From: Phycisphaerae bacterium
Lineage (GTDB): Bacteria > Planctomycetota > Phycisphaerae > Phycisphaerales > SM1A02
Direction of reading: 5' to 3'
Length of the DNA: 64,000 bases
Assembly (NCBI GenBank): GCA_016795035.1
Contig: JAEUIT010000039.1
Location: 1-64,000 of the forward strand
Shown: one piece after another, positions 18,029 through 26,917 of the stretch
Position numbering within the stretch: position 1 is the stretch's first letter
Layout: every line of letters starts with the position of its first letter
Translations under genes and position numbers: made by a program
Notes under the pieces: generated by a model
Told to the model about the DNA's origin: nothing
What the model saw: the letters and a program-made list of their open reading frames with translations, nothing else
Database searches by the model: none

Positions 18029-19717
18029 ATGGCCGTGAAGGAACTCGCCTTCGACACCGACGCTCGCAAGCAACTTCTCGCCGGCGTTGAGAAGCTCGCC
18101 GCCGCCGTGAAGAGCACCCTTGGCCCCCGTGGCCGCAATGCCGTTCTCGACAAGAGTTGGGGCGGCCCGACGGTCACGAAGGACGGCGTCTCGGTCGCCG
18201 AGGAGATCGAACTCCGCAACAAGATCGAGAACATGGGCGCGAAGCTCGTGAAGGAAGCGGCCAGCAAGACGAGCGATGACGCCGGCGACGGCACCACCAC
18301 CGCGACCGTCCTCGCCGAAGCCCTCGTGAAGGCCGGTTCCCGCCGCCTCGCCGCCGGCATCGAGCCCAACGCGCTCGTCCGCGGCATGAAGAAGGCCGTG
18401 GCCGCCGTCGTGAGCGAGATCGCCTCGATGTCGAAGCCCGTCGCCAACGTCTCCGGCGGCATCGGTGCCGTCGCGAGCATCTCCGCGAACAACGACGCGA
18501 CCGTCGGCAAGATCATGGCCGACGCCTTCGAGAAGGTCGGCAAGGATGGCGTGATCACGGTTGAAGAAGGAAAGGGCCTCGAGACCGTCGTCGACGTCGT
18601 CGAAGGCATGCAGTTCGACCGCGGCTACCTCGCGCCGAACTTCGTGACGAACACCGACGAGATGCTCGTCGAGTTCTCGAAGTGCCTCGTCCTCATCCAC
18701 GAGGACAAGATTGATTCGATCACCAAGCTCGTGCCCTTCCTCGAGAAGGTCATGGCTTCGAAGAAGCCGCTCCTCATCATCGCCGAGGACATCACCGGCG
18801 AAGCGCTCTCGACCCTCGTCATCAACAAGCTCCGCGGCGTGCTCAACGTCTGCGCCGTGAAGGCGCCGGGCTACGGCGACCGTCGCAAGGCGATGCTCGA
18901 AGACATCGCGACGCTCACGGGCGGCACCGCGATCATGAAGGATCTCGGCATCGAGCTCGACAAGATCACGATCGCGCAGCTCGGCCAGGCCAAGAAGATC
19001 GAGGTCACCGCCGACAACTGCACCATCATCGAAGGCGCCGGCTCGACCGACGCCATCAAGGGGCGCATCGAGTTCATCCGCAACGAGATCGAGCGCACCG
19101 ACAGCGACTACGACCGCGAGAAGCTCCAGGAGCGCCTCGCGAAGCTCGCCGGCGGCGTGGCGCAAATCAATGTCGGCGCCGCGTCGGAGGCCGAACTCAA
19201 GGAAAAGAAGGCGCGCATCGAAGACGCGCTCCACGCGACCCGCGCGGCCGTCGCCGAAGGCGTCGTCGCGGGTGGCGGCGTTTCATATATCCGCGCGATC
19301 CCGTCGCTCGAGAAGGTTCGCAAGGGCCTCTCGGTCGACGAGCGCCACGGCGTCGATGTCGTCGAAGAGGCGATCCAGGTCCCGCTTCGCACGATCGCCG
19401 AGAACGCGGGCGAGAAGGGAACCGTGGTCGTCGCGAAGGTGCGCGAGATGTCGGGCAATGAAGGCTTCAACGCCCTCACCCTTGAATATGGCGACTTGAT
19501 GAAGCAAGGCGTGATCACGCCGGCGAAGGTCGATCGCACCGCGTTGCAGAACGCCGCGAGCGTTGCGGCACTCATCCTCACCACCGACTGCACCATCGTC
19601 GAAGCCCCGAAGCCGAAGGACGAGAAGGGCGGCCACGATCATGACCACGGCCACGGCATGGGCGGCATGGGTGGCATGGGTGGCATGGGCGGCATGGGCG
19701 GCATGGGCGGGTTCTAA
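18029..19717 (+). CDS. groEL: Chaperonin GroEL, copy 1 (GGM-tailed)
   Basis: A 562-aa Cpn60 subunit that folds proteins in a GroES-capped ring. The ATP-site motif DAGDGTTTATVL is near residue 87, and VVAGGGVSYIR near 413 carries the family GGG motif. The C-terminus is the classical flexible tail, GGMGGMGGM..., preceded by a His/Asp-rich stretch (HDHDHGHG) that could bind metal. Start at ATG 18029: MAVKELAFDTDARKQL matches the family start. It is the first of five chaperone genes in a row. Because it keeps the GGM tail, it is probably the main housekeeping GroEL; this is an inference. Confidence 0.97.
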   Translation: MAVKELAFDTDARKQLLAGVEKLAAAVKSTLGPRGRNAVLDKSWGGPTVTKDGVSVAEEIELRNKIENMGAKLVKEAASKTSDDAGDGTTTATVLAEALVKAGSRRLAAGIEPNALVRGMKKAVAAVVSEIASMSKPVANVSGGIGAVASISANNDATVGKIMADAFEKVGKDGVITVEEGKGLETVVDVVEGMQFDRGYLAPNFVTNTDEMLVEFSKCLVLIHEDKIDSITKLVPFLEKVMASKKPLLIIAEDITGEALSTLVINKLRGVLNVCAVKAPGYGDRRKAMLEDIATLTGGTAIMKDLGIELDKITIAQLGQAKKIEVTADNCTIIEGAGSTDAIKGRIEFIRNEIERTDSDYDREKLQERLAKLAGGVAQINVGAASEAELKEKKARIEDALHATRAAVAEGVVAGGGVSYIRAIPSLEKVRKGLSVDERHGVDVVEEAIQVPLRTIAENAGEKGTVVVAKVREMSGNEGFNALTLEYGDLMKQGVITPAKVDRTALQNAASVAALILTTDCTIVEAPKPKDEKGGHDHDHGHGMGGMGGMGGMGGMGGMGGF

Positions 19718-19719
19718 GT

Positions 19720-19842
19720 AGGAGCAAAGGAGCAAGGATGAAGGATCAAGGGTGAAGACCTTTGAGACTCAGACCTCGCTCCTTCGAAAGCCCTCAACTT
19801 CCGCCACCCCTGATCCTTGATCCAAAATCCTTAATCCTCTGG
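19720..19842. repeat. Heptamer-repeat element E1 between groEL1 and groES
   Basis: The left arm is made of 7- to 8-base units (GGAGCAA, GGATGAA, GGATCAA, GGGTGAA). The right arm holds the reverse complement type (TGATCC, TTGATCC, TTAATCC). The right arm ends in CTCTGGAG, about 8 bases before the groES ATG, so the element may contain the ribosome binding site. Confidence 0.85.
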
Positions 19843-19849
19843 AGTTCAC

Positions 19850-20140
19850 ATGAACGTTCGTCCCCTCGAAGATCGCATTGTCATCAAGCCCCTCGAGCCG
19901 GAAACCAAGACCTCGTCTGGTCTCTACCTTCCCGAGTCCGCGAAGGAACGCCCGATGCAGGGCAAGATCGTCGCCGTCGGCCCGGGCAAGCTCCTCGACA
20001 ACGGCGAGCGCCAGAAGCCCCTCGTCAAGAAGGGCGACACGGTCGTCTACGGCAAGTACTCGGGCACCGAGATCGAGATCAAGAATGTTCCGCACGTGAT
20101 CATCCGCGAGAGCGAACTGCTCGGCGTGATCGAAGCCTGA
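19850..20140 (+). CDS. groES: Co-chaperonin GroES
   Basis: A 96-aa lid of the chaperonin cage, of normal length. It begins MNVRPLEDRIVIKPLEPETKT, has the mobile-loop region SSGLYLPESAKERPMQGKI (residues about 22-40) and ends ESELLGVIEA as usual. It sits between two different groEL genes, an order that differs from the common groES-groEL pair, so it probably caps both rings. The ribosome site GGAG lies at the right edge of heptamer element E1. Confidence 0.97.
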   Translation: MNVRPLEDRIVIKPLEPETKTSSGLYLPESAKERPMQGKIVAVGPGKLLDNGERQKPLVKKGDTVVYGKYSGTEIEIKNVPHVIIRESELLGVIEA

Positions 20141-20147
20141 CGCGCAG

Positions 20148-20252
20148 AGGATCAAGGATCGAGGATCAAGGACTGAGGGTGCATAGATCACCCCTGTTCA
20201 CCTTGGCCGCGCTCCTACCCTCGATCCTCAATCCTTACTCCTAGATCCTCCC
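20148..20252. repeat. Heptamer-repeat element E2 between groES and groEL2
   Basis: The left arm reads GGATCAA, GGATCGA, GGATCAA, GGACTGA from 20149. The right arm reads TCGATCC, TCAATCC, TTACTCC, TAGATCC up to about 20250. The arms can pair into an imperfect stem. The right arm stops only a few bases before the groEL2 ATG at 20255 and leaves no clear ribosome binding site. Confidence 0.88.
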
Positions 20253-20254
20253 CT

Positions 20255-21874
20255 ATGACTACTAAGCAAATGAAGTTCGATACCGCCGCTCATGTCGAGC
20301 TCAAGCGCGGTGTCGACAAGCTCACGCAGGCCGTCGCGATCACGATGGGCCCGACTGGCCACAACGTCGTCGTCCAGAAGAGCTGGGGCGCTCCGACCGT
20401 CACCAAGGACGGCGTCTCGGTCGCGAAGGAAATCGATCTTCCCGATCCCTTCGAGAACATGGGCGCGAAGATGGTCCAGCAGGTCGCGAAGAAGACCGCG
20501 GACGTCGCGGGCGACGGCACCACCGCCGCGACCGTGCTCGCGGGCGCCATCTTCAGCGGCGGCCTGAAGCACGTCGCCGCCGGCGCGAACGCCGTTGCGA
20601 TTCAGCGCGGCATCAACGCCGCTGCGGCCGCCGCGTGCGACGCGATCACCGAGATGGCCACCAAGTGCAAGGGCAAGGCCGACTTCGAGAAGATCGCGAC
20701 CGTCTCCGCCAACCACGACTCCACGATCGGCAAGCTCATCGCCGACGCTATCGATAAGGTCGGTCACGACGGCGTCGTCGAGATCGAGGAAGGCAAGGCG
20801 AGCGAGACCACGCTTGACTATGTCGAGGGCATGGCGTTCGACAAGGGCTTCCTCTCGCCCTACTTCATGACCGACCCGAAGAAGGCCGAGTGCATCCTCG
20901 AGAATCCTCTCATCCTCATCTATGAGAAGAAGATCTCGAACCTCGCCGACCTTCTTCCCCTCCTGAACAAGATCGCGACGGCCAGCAAGCCCTTCCTCAT
21001 CATTGCCGAGGAAGTGGAGAACGAGGCGCTCGCCGCGCTCGTCGTGAATCGCCTCCGCGGCGTGCTGAATGTCTGCGCCGTCAAGGCGCCGGGCTTCGGC
21101 GACCGTCGCAAGGCGATGCTCGGCGACATCGCCGTCCTCACCGGCGGCACGTTCTTCGCCGAGGACATCGGCCGCAACCTCGAGGACATCGAACTCAAGG
21201 AACTCGGCACCGCCAAGAAGGTCGTCATCAACAAGGATGAGACGATCCTCGTCCAGGGCGGCGGCAAGAATAAGGACATCGAAGCGCGGGCTCAGCAGAT
21301 CCGCGCCCAGATGGAGAAGACGACGAGCGATTACGACCGCGAGAAGCTCCAGGAGCGTCTCGCCAAGCTCACCGGCGGCGTGGCCATCATCAGCGTCGGC
21401 GGCATGACCGAGATCGAGATGAAGGAACGCAAGGATCGCGTCGACGACGCGCTCCACGCGACTCGCGCCGCGGCGAAGGAAGGCTACGTCCCCGGCGGCG
21501 GCGTGGCGTTTATCCGAGCGCTCGACGCGGTCGAGGCCGCGCAGAAGAAGGCGAAGGGCGACGAGAAGTTCGGCTACGACATCGTGGCCGAGGCCCTCAC
21601 CTCCTGCTGTGCCCAGATCGCGAAGAACGCCGGCTTCGACGGCGACCTCGTCGTCGAGAAGGTCCGCGACGGCGGCAAGACGCCCGGCTTCGGCTTCAAC
21701 GCCGCGACCGGTCAGTACGAGGATCTCGTCAAGTCCGGCATCATCGACCCGGCGCTCGTCGCGAAGACGGCGCTCACCAACGCCGCAAGCGTGGCGGGCC
21801 TGATGCTCACGACTGACGTGATCATCACCGAGTTGAAGGAAGACGCGAAGCCGGTCGAAGGCAGCGTCAACTAA
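20255..21874 (+). CDS. groEL: Chaperonin GroEL, copy 2 (tail-less paralogue)
   Basis: A 539-aa second Cpn60. The ATPase motifs are intact ([13 protein letters not shown] near residue 85; [11 protein letters not shown] near 412), so it should be active. It lacks the GGM tail and ends [12 protein letters not shown], and many surface positions differ from copy 1, for example [14 protein letters not shown] against GPRGRNAVLDKSWG. Tail-less or divergent GroELs in bacteria often have special client sets; that is family knowledge and not proof here. It follows groES and precedes dnaJ, each junction being filled by a heptamer element. Confidence 0.96.
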   Translation: MTTKQMKFDTAAHVELKRGVDKLTQAVAITMGPTGHNVVVQKSWGAPTVTKDGVSVAKEIDLPDPFENMGAKMVQQVAKKTADVAGDGTTAATVLAGAIFSGGLKHVAAGANAVAIQRGINAAAAAACDAITEMATKCKGKADFEKIATVSANHDSTIGKLIADAIDKVGHDGVVEIEEGKASETTLDYVEGMAFDKGFLSPYFMTDPKKAECILENPLILIYEKKISNLADLLPLLNKIATASKPFLIIAEEVENEALAALVVNRLRGVLNVCAVKAPGFGDRRKAMLGDIAVLTGGTFFAEDIGRNLEDIELKELGTAKKVVINKDETILVQGGGKNKDIEARAQQIRAQMEKTTSDYDREKLQERLAKLTGGVAIISVGGMTEIEMKERKDRVDDALHATRAAAKEGYVPGGGVAFIRALDAVEAAQKKAKGDEKFGYDIVAEALTSCCAQIAKNAGFDGDLVVEKVRDGGKTPGFGFNAATGQYEDLVKSGIIDPALVAKTALTNAASVAGLMLTTDVIITELKEDAKPVEGSVN

Positions 21875-21880
21875 CGCAGA

Positions 21881-21973
21881 AGGATTCAGGAGTCAGGAGT
21901 GAGGAGTCAGTGGCTGCAGACGCACGCCGTTGCTCGCGCCCTGACTCCTGAATCCTGACTCCTGGATCCTCTG
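21881..21973. repeat. Heptamer-repeat element E3 between groEL2 and dnaJ
   Basis: The left arm reads GGATTCA, GGAGTCA, GGAGTGA, GGAGTCA. The right arm reads TGACTCC, TGAATCC, TGACTCC, TGGATCC. They enclose a short core beginning GTGGCTGCAG. The arms are nearly perfect complements, so a long stem is possible. It begins a few bases after the groEL2 stop and ends 6 bases before the dnaJ ATG. Confidence 0.9.
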
Positions 21974-21979
21974 CCTTCC

Positions 21980-23119
21980 ATGCCTACCCAACGCGACTAC
22001 TACGAGGTGCTTGGCGTCGAGCGGACCGCGTCCGGCGACGAGATCAAGCGCGCGTATCGTCGCTTGGCGATGAAGTGGCATCCCGACCGAAACCCCGGCA
22101 ACACCGAGGCGGAAGTCGAGTTCAAGGCGTGCGCCGAGGCGTACGAGGTCTTGAACGATCCCGAGCGCCGCGCACGCTATGACAAGCATGGGCATGCCGG
22201 ACTTCGACAGACCCCCGGCCACGACTTCCGCTCGATGCATGTCGAGGACATCTTCTCGATGTTCCAAGATATCTTCGGCGGCATGGGCGGCGGCGGAGGC
22301 GGAGGACGCCGCGGCGTCGCGCGCGGCTACGACCTCGAGACCGAAGTCGAACTGACCCTCGAAGAAGTGCTGACCGGCGCCGAGCGCGAGGTCGAATTCA
22401 AGCGCCTCGACGTGTGCCAGACCTGCACGGGCTCGGGCGCGAAGCCCGGCTCGAAGCCCGCGAGCTGCCCGACCTGCGGCGGCCATGGCCAAGTGCAGCA
22501 GACCGGCTTCGGCGGGATGTTCCGGATGGTCACGACGTGCCCGAACTGTCGCGGCCGACGCACGGTGATCACCGACAAGTGCGCCGACTGCCGCGGCCAA
22601 GGCCGCGTGCCGCTTCAGCGCAAGCTCTCGGTCAAGATTCCCGCGGGCATTTCCGACGGCCAAGTCGTACGCATCACCGGAGAGGGCGAGCCTCCGCCAC
22701 CCGAAGTGAGCGCTACAGGTGAAGGCCCGCGCGGCGACCTGCACGTTGTCGTTCGCGTGCGCGACCACGAGCGCTTCGAGCGCGAGGGAACGACGCTTGT
22801 CACTGTGCAGCCCATTGCCTTCGCACAGGCCGCCCTCGGCGCTACGATCCGCCTGAAGACGCTCGACGGCGAGCACGACCTCGTCGTCGAACCGGGCACG
22901 CAACACGGCGACGTCTACCCGATCGCCGGCCAAGGCCTGCCCGACCTTCGCACGAAGAAGCGCGGCGACCTCAATGTCATCATGCAGCTTGTCGTTCCGC
23001 GCAAGCTGACCGAAGCGCAGCGGAAGCTGCTGACCGAATATGCGTCGACCGAGCGGCTCAACGTCAATCGCGACGCACCCAGTCTGTGGAAGAAGGTTAA
23101 GGACACCCTCAGCGGGTGA
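21980..23119 (+). CDS. dnaJ: Chaperone DnaJ (Hsp40)
   Basis: A 379-aa type I Hsp40 that delivers substrates to DnaK and stimulates its ATPase. The J domain has HPDR at about residues 34-37. A Gly-rich linker ([10 protein letters not shown]) is near 95-105. Four zinc-finger repeats follow: [32 protein letters not shown] (residues about 145-215). The C-terminal substrate domain is complete. Its stop overlaps the GTG that may start grpE. dnaK itself is not in the window. Confidence 0.97.
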   Translation: MPTQRDYYEVLGVERTASGDEIKRAYRRLAMKWHPDRNPGNTEAEVEFKACAEAYEVLNDPERRARYDKHGHAGLRQTPGHDFRSMHVEDIFSMFQDIFGGMGGGGGGGRRGVARGYDLETEVELTLEEVLTGAEREVEFKRLDVCQTCTGSGAKPGSKPASCPTCGGHGQVQQTGFGGMFRMVTTCPNCRGRRTVITDKCADCRGQGRVPLQRKLSVKIPAGISDGQVVRITGEGEPPPPEVSATGEGPRGDLHVVVRVRDHERFEREGTTLVTVQPIAFAQAALGATIRLKTLDGEHDLVVEPGTQHGDVYPIAGQGLPDLRTKKRGDLNVIMQLVVPRKLTEAQRKLLTEYASTERLNVNRDAPSLWKKVKDTLSG

Positions 23120-23670
23120 GCAGTGCACACATGCCTGAGATCGATCCGAACGCGAATCCCGACCGAGGCGCCGGTCCCGATGGCGGCAACGCCTGCGAGG
23201 CAAGCGAGGAGCTGGCGGCGCTCATCGAGCGCCTCAGCAACGAGCGCGACGACGCGATCGAGGCTCGCAAGCGAGCGCTTGCGGACTTCGCGAACTTCCA
23301 GCGCCGGGCCTCCGAGAGCGAGCTTCGCGCCCGCGACGGCGGCATTCTCTACGTTGCACGCCTTCTGCTCCCCGTGCTCGATCAGATGGACTTGGCGCTC
23401 GCCCAGAACACCGCGACGCTCACCGTCGAGCAGCTGTTGCAGGCGATCTCGATGGTGCGCGCCGAGATGAACAAGGCTCTCGAGAAGTCCGGGATGGAGC
23501 GCATCGCGCCGAAGCCGGGCGACGAGTTCGATCCCCACTACCACGAGGCCGTGATGCGGCAGCCGCTCGACGGCGTCGGACCGAACCACGTCGCCAACTG
23601 CTTCCAAGCCGGCTATCGCCTCGGCGAGATGACGCTCCGCCCCGCGAAGGTCAGCGTCACCCCCGAGTGA
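23116..23670 (+). CDS. grpE: Nucleotide exchange factor GrpE
   Basis: A 184-aa GrpE, which releases ADP from DnaK. An N-terminal long helix ([33 protein letters not shown]) leads into the family core [12 protein letters not shown] and the beta domain with [13 protein letters not shown] near residue 140. It ends VSVTPE. The GTG at 23116 overlaps the dnaJ stop (GTGA); an ATG at 23131 is an alternative that shortens it by five residues. Confidence 0.94.
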   Translation: MSSAHMPEIDPNANPDRGAGPDGGNACEASEELAALIERLSNERDDAIEARKRALADFANFQRRASESELRARDGGILYVARLLLPVLDQMDLALAQNTATLTVEQLLQAISMVRAEMNKALEKSGMERIAPKPGDEFDPHYHEAVMRQPLDGVGPNHVANCFQAGYRLGEMTLRPAKVSVTPE

Positions 23671-23713
23671 CGACGTCGCGTCCCCGCATCGCGTTGCAGC
23701 CGGAGTAGATCCC

Positions 23714-24226
23714 ATGCCAACCTACGAATACGTTTGCCGCGCCTGCGGCCACGAGTTCGAGGAGTTCCAGTCGATCAAGGCGGATCCGATCCAGGTCTGC
23801 CCGAAGTGCCGCAAGCGGCGCGTCGAGCGCAAGATCGGAATCGGCGCGGGCGTCCTCTTCAAGGGCGGCGGCTTCTACGAGACCGACTACCGAAGCGATT
23901 CCTACACGAAGTCGGCGGAAGCCGAGAAGAAGGCGCGCGAGGCGACGTCGGACGCCGCGGCGGGCTCGAAGCCCGACGCCAAGGCCGATGCGAAGTCCGA
24001 CGCGAAGGCCGATCCGAAGTCCAGCCCGAAAACGGACACGAAGACCGACGCGAAGACGGCCCCCGAGAAGTCGCCCGCGCCGGCTGCAACGCCGAGCGGC
24101 GCGAACGAATCGAAGGCGACGCACCGATCGCGCGTGGGGCGAGGCGTGGGCAACATCCTTCAGAATCCGCCCAAGCCGAAGGCGAAAGCTGCCCCCACTC
24201 CGAAGCGCGGCGGCAAGAAGCGCTGA
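23714..24226 (+). CDS. FmdB-type zinc-ribbon protein with long charged tail
   Basis: 170 aa. The first 70 residues match the small FmdB/CxxC_CxxC_SSSS family: MPTYEYVCRACGHEFE with Cys pairs at 8/11 and 29/32, and FKGGGFYETDYRS. FmdB was named as a regulator of formamidase, but the general role is unknown. The remaining ~100 residues are a low-complexity Lys/Asp/Ala/Pro tail (KADAKSDAKADPKSS) with a basic end, longer than usual. It sits 43 bp after grpE in the chaperone cluster, which may mean joint expression. Confidence 0.85.
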   Translation: MPTYEYVCRACGHEFEEFQSIKADPIQVCPKCRKRRVERKIGIGAGVLFKGGGFYETDYRSDSYTKSAEAEKKAREATSDAAAGSKPDAKADAKSDAKADPKSSPKTDTKTDAKTAPEKSPAPAATPSGANESKATHRSRVGRGVGNILQNPPKPKAKAAPTPKRGGKKR

Positions 24227-24338
24227 CAACTTGCGAGCTCCGGCGGGCGCGCACCCGGCCCGGCGACGCGTATGTGCGTGAGGGCCGATCACGTCGATCG
24301 CCCACGTTCATCGACGCCTCACCGCAAAAGGTGCGCTC

Positions 24339-25052
24339 ATGTCGCTCACGAACCCGTTCGCCGCATCGGCCGTCGCTCTCGTCCTCGCGTCGGGCGCCTC
24401 CGCATCGAACCTGCTCTACAACGCCGACTTCGAAATCCCGAGCGGCCTCTCGACCGAATTCGAACTCACGGGCTACGGCCTCGTCGGAGAGTCCGTCGCC
24501 GACGAGTGGTATGTCTTCCACAACACGCAAGGGACGACGCTGACGCGCCTCATCCCGTCAACGATCTCGCCCGGCGGCACGATGCTGCATGTGAAGACGG
24601 ACGGGGCCAGCAACGGCATCGAGCAGGTGCTCGGCGCGTTCGACACGGGGCCCGCGTGCGTCGAGGAAGGCGTGTGGATCTACGTGGAGGACGGCTCCGT
24701 GCTGATCGGCGCGGGCAACGGCGGCCAGACCGGCGCCGACCTCATCCTTGCGGAGAACGACACCTGGACCTACGTGACGGCGTCGAACTCCTTCTGCCCG
24801 GTCAATCTCTTCATCATCTACGCCGCCAGCGCGGGCGGCGCGAGCTTCTATGTTGATAAGGCGTCGGTGGAACCGCTCTCCTGCCAAGGGCCTCCCGGCG
24901 ATCTCAATCTTGACGGCGCGGTCAACGGGGCCGACCTCGCGGCGCTTCTCGGCACATGGGGACCGTGCACGGGCTGCAACGCCGACCTCAACCACGACTC
25001 CATAGTCAACGGTGCCGACCTCGCGATCCTTCTCGCGAACTGGGGCTGCTGA
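24339..25052 (+). CDS. Secreted protein with dockerin-like Ca-binding tail
   Basis: A 237-aa protein with a signal peptide (AVALVLASGASAS, cleavage near residue 23). Residues about 25-180 form a carbohydrate-binding-module-like beta domain (NLLYNADFEIP...) of unknown ligand. The C-terminal 55 residues hold two EF-hand-like dockerin repeats, GDLNLDGAVNGADLAALL and ADLNHDSIVNGADLAILL, each ending in a Trp-Gly. In planctomycetes such tails are common on exported proteins and do not imply a cellulosome. A bidirectional terminator follows. Confidence 0.82.
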   Translation: MSLTNPFAASAVALVLASGASASNLLYNADFEIPSGLSTEFELTGYGLVGESVADEWYVFHNTQGTTLTRLIPSTISPGGTMLHVKTDGASNGIEQVLGAFDTGPACVEEGVWIYVEDGSVLIGAGNGGQTGADLILAENDTWTYVTASNSFCPVNLFIIYAASAGGASFYVDKASVEPLSCQGPPGDLNLDGAVNGADLAALLGTWGPCTGCNADLNHDSIVNGADLAILLANWGC

Positions 25053-25078
25053 CGCCGACCTCCATGCGCATGAAAAAC

Positions 25079-25113
25079 CGCCGCGCCGAGTGGGGGCAGA
25101 CCTCGGCGCGGCG
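25079..25113. terminator. Bidirectional hairpin terminator
   Basis: A perfect 12-bp stem, CGCCGCGCCGAG (25079-25090) and CTCGGCGCGGCG (25102-25113), with an 11-base loop. An A-run (GAAAAACC) flanks the left side, giving a T-run for minus-strand transcripts, and TTCAAT follows on the right. It lies between two convergent genes. Confidence 0.8.
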
Positions 25114-25141
25114 TTCAATCTGAGGAGAGACGTTCGTGCGG

Positions 25142-25678
25142 TCAGCGACGGGTCGGCTCAGGCGCGGCCTTCTCCGAGGCCACGGCGATGTCCGTGGCGC
25201 CGCTTGCCGAATAGATGCGCTTCGCCGCATCGACCTGCTCGCTGTTTAGCGTGTGCACCGAGATGAGAATGCCTCCCTCGGCGAGTCTCGTCTCATACCG
25301 CTTCGCCTCGAACTCGGGAATGCCCAGTCCGATGAGCGTTCCGCCGACGCCGCCGACGGCGGCGCCCACCGCCATACCGCTGAGCGCCGCCATGATGGGG
25401 CCGGCCGCGATGAGCGGACCGACGCCAGGAATGGCGAGCGCGCCGAGCCCGGCGAGAAGACCGAGCGTGGCGCCGATCATGCCGCCGGCGCCCGCGCCGG
25501 TGGCAGCGCCCTCGGGCGCTTTGGTGTGCTTCTCGGTGCCCATGTCGCGCCCACCGGCCGCTGTGTCGCCTCGAAGAATGGAGATGGCGCTCACGGGAAA
25601 TCCGGCCGTCTTGAGTCGGCTGATGATGTCAGCCGCCTGCGTCTCGTCTGAAGCGCTGCAGAAAACTGCGCTAGGCAT
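25142..25678 (-). CDS. Stress-protein-like protein with glycine-zipper core
   Basis: 178 aa. The first ~35 residues (FCSASDETQAADIISRLKTAGF) and the C-terminal part (KRYETRLAEGGILISVHTLN) resemble the general-stress YflT-like fold. Between them lies a strongly Gly/Ala-rich hydrophobic stretch (residues about 60-130: GAGAGGMIGATLGLLAGLG) that could insert in or line up along a membrane. A good AAAGGA site lies 7 bases before the ATG; the next gene upstream has the same site. Function not established; stress-related by resemblance. Confidence 0.7.
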   Translation of the reverse strand: MPSAVFCSASDETQAADIISRLKTAGFPVSAISILRGDTAAGGRDMGTEKHTKAPEGAATGAGAGGMIGATLGLLAGLGALAIPGVGPLIAAGPIMAALSGMAVGAAVGGVGGTLIGLGIPEFEAKRYETRLAEGGILISVHTLNSEQVDAAKRIYSASGATDIAVASEKAAPEPTRR

Positions 25679-25774
25679 TGAACAGTCCTTTCCGTCGGCT
25701 GAGCCGACTAGTGCATCGAGATAGATGAATGAAACCGAAATCGAGACGAGTGGCCCAAGCGAGGTCTCGGGACC

Positions 25775-26203
25775 TCACTTCGCCGTCACCTCAATCTGAT
25801 TCGTGACGTTGGAGGCGCCTGCGAGGCGCATCGCGATCTCCGCAATGCGATCGCGCTCGGCTTCCGAATCGACCGGTCCTCGCAGCGTCACGTGCCCAGC
25901 CGTCGTGATGATCTTGACGTTGGTCGCGTTCATCGACATGCCGGCATCGACGACCTCCTTTCTGATCTTGGAGGTCAGCGTCGTGTCCGACTCGCTGTTG
26001 CCTTGATCAAGCGGGGTCTTCGTCGTGCCGTCACGATCGCGTTCGTTCCGTCCCGAGTTGTCCGGAGCCTGGGCAGTGCTCCCCGCTTGCGGAGCTCGGC
26101 GGTCACAACCAGCGGAGAGCGCGGCGCTGCCAACGCAGAGGGCGATGACGGACAGAGCCTGCATGGTCATGATGTTGCGGCTATAGCTAGATAGGGTTCG
26201 CAC
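25775..26203 (-). CDS. BON-domain lipoprotein
   Basis: 142 aa. It starts at a GTG with AAAGGA seven bases upstream. The signal segment ALSVIALCVGSAALSAGC ends in a lipobox Cys near residue 33. A disordered Asn/Asp/Thr-rich linker follows, then a BON domain (residues about 72-142) with TTAGHVTLRGPVDSEAERDRI, the family's central strand and turn. BON domains bind membranes, as in the osmotic-stress protein OsmY. It reads in the same direction as the stress-like gene downstream, 96 bp away, so they may be co-regulated. Confidence 0.85.
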   Translation of the reverse strand: MRTLSSYSRNIMTMQALSVIALCVGSAALSAGCDRRAPQAGSTAQAPDNSGRNERDRDGTTKTPLDQGNSESDTTLTSKIRKEVVDAGMSMNATNVKIITTAGHVTLRGPVDSEAERDRIAEIAMRLAGASNVTNQIEVTAK

Positions 26204-26361
26204 GGTCAGTTCCTTTCACGGCACGTGGCCGATACGACATAGAGTTGCCCGAGACGAACCAAACGACCATAGGGCAGTTCGCTCATTCAAAGTTCACGCA
26301 GCGCACGCATTAGGGCAACCGCTCGAACCCGCGTTGGCGTGCGAGTCGCGATAGTGCTCAC

Positions 26362-26640
26362 ATGCACGATTCACCTGATCATCGCGAGACGAGAACGTCA
26401 CGACGTCCGGAGCAGCTTGCTGCGGCGCTCACGCGCGAGTCACGCTTCTCGCGCATCCTTCCTGCGAGTCCGCTGGCGCTTCTCATCCTTTCCCTGTTGG
26501 CGCCGATTGCATGTGAGAGCAGCAATCGCGACGAGCCGATCGGAAAGACGACGACCGTCGAGAAGCGGACCGTCGAAACGCCAGACGGCACCGCGACCGT
26601 CACCGAGACCACGGAGAAAGAAACGAAGATCGTCCGCTGA
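26362..26640 (+). CDS. Small envelope protein with Thr/Glu-rich tail, copy 1
   Basis: 92 aa. After a basic N-terminus, one hydrophobic segment (LALLILSLLAPIAC) ends in Cys 51, which might be a lipid anchor although the lipobox is weak. The rest is a short charged tail (KTTTVEKRTVETPDGT...TEKET). The next gene encodes a similar tail, so the two look like diverged duplicates. I do not recognise the family. The start could be an internal codon nearer the hydrophobic segment. Confidence 0.55.
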   Translation: MHDSPDHRETRTSRRPEQLAAALTRESRFSRILPASPLALLILSLLAPIACESSNRDEPIGKTTTVEKRTVETPDGTATVTETTEKETKIVR

Positions 26641-26698
26641 GGCACCGCCTCGCGCGTCGACACAACGGAAGCCAACGCGGCAACCTGGAGATCTCACT

Positions 26699-26902
26699 AT
26701 GCAAACGAAACAAGCCACGCGTCTCTCGCTCGTCCTTCTCGCCGGCCTCTTCGGCGCCGCATGCGCGGCAACGTGCCTCACCGCATGCGACCGAACGGTC
26801 AGCTCCGAGAAGACGACGAAGACCACAACGTCGGAAACGCCCGAAGGGACGAAGGAAACGACCGAGACCAAGGAAAAGAAGGTCGAAGTCAAGCCGAAGT
26901 GA
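26699..26902 (+). CDS. Small lipoprotein with Thr/Glu-rich tail, copy 2
   Basis: 67 aa. The signal peptide MQTKQATRLSLVLLAGLFGAACAATCLTAC offers two possible lipobox cysteines (residues 25-30). The mature part is about 37 residues, almost all Thr, Glu, Lys and Ser, including TSETPEGTKETTETKEK. This echoes VETPDGTATVTETTEKET in the upstream gene. GGAG lies about 9 bases before the ATG. It ends 15 bp from the convergent glucan synthase gene. It resembles short osmotic-type lipoproteins in style only. Confidence 0.6.
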   Translation: MQTKQATRLSLVLLAGLFGAACAATCLTACDRTVSSEKTTKTTTSETPEGTKETTETKEKKVEVKPK

Positions 26903-26917
26903 TGCGCTCCGCGGCGT

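Noticed and set aside
24888-25052. Evidence for a cellulosome
   Set aside because: Dockerin-like tails are common in planctomycetes; no cohesin or scaffoldin gene is here.
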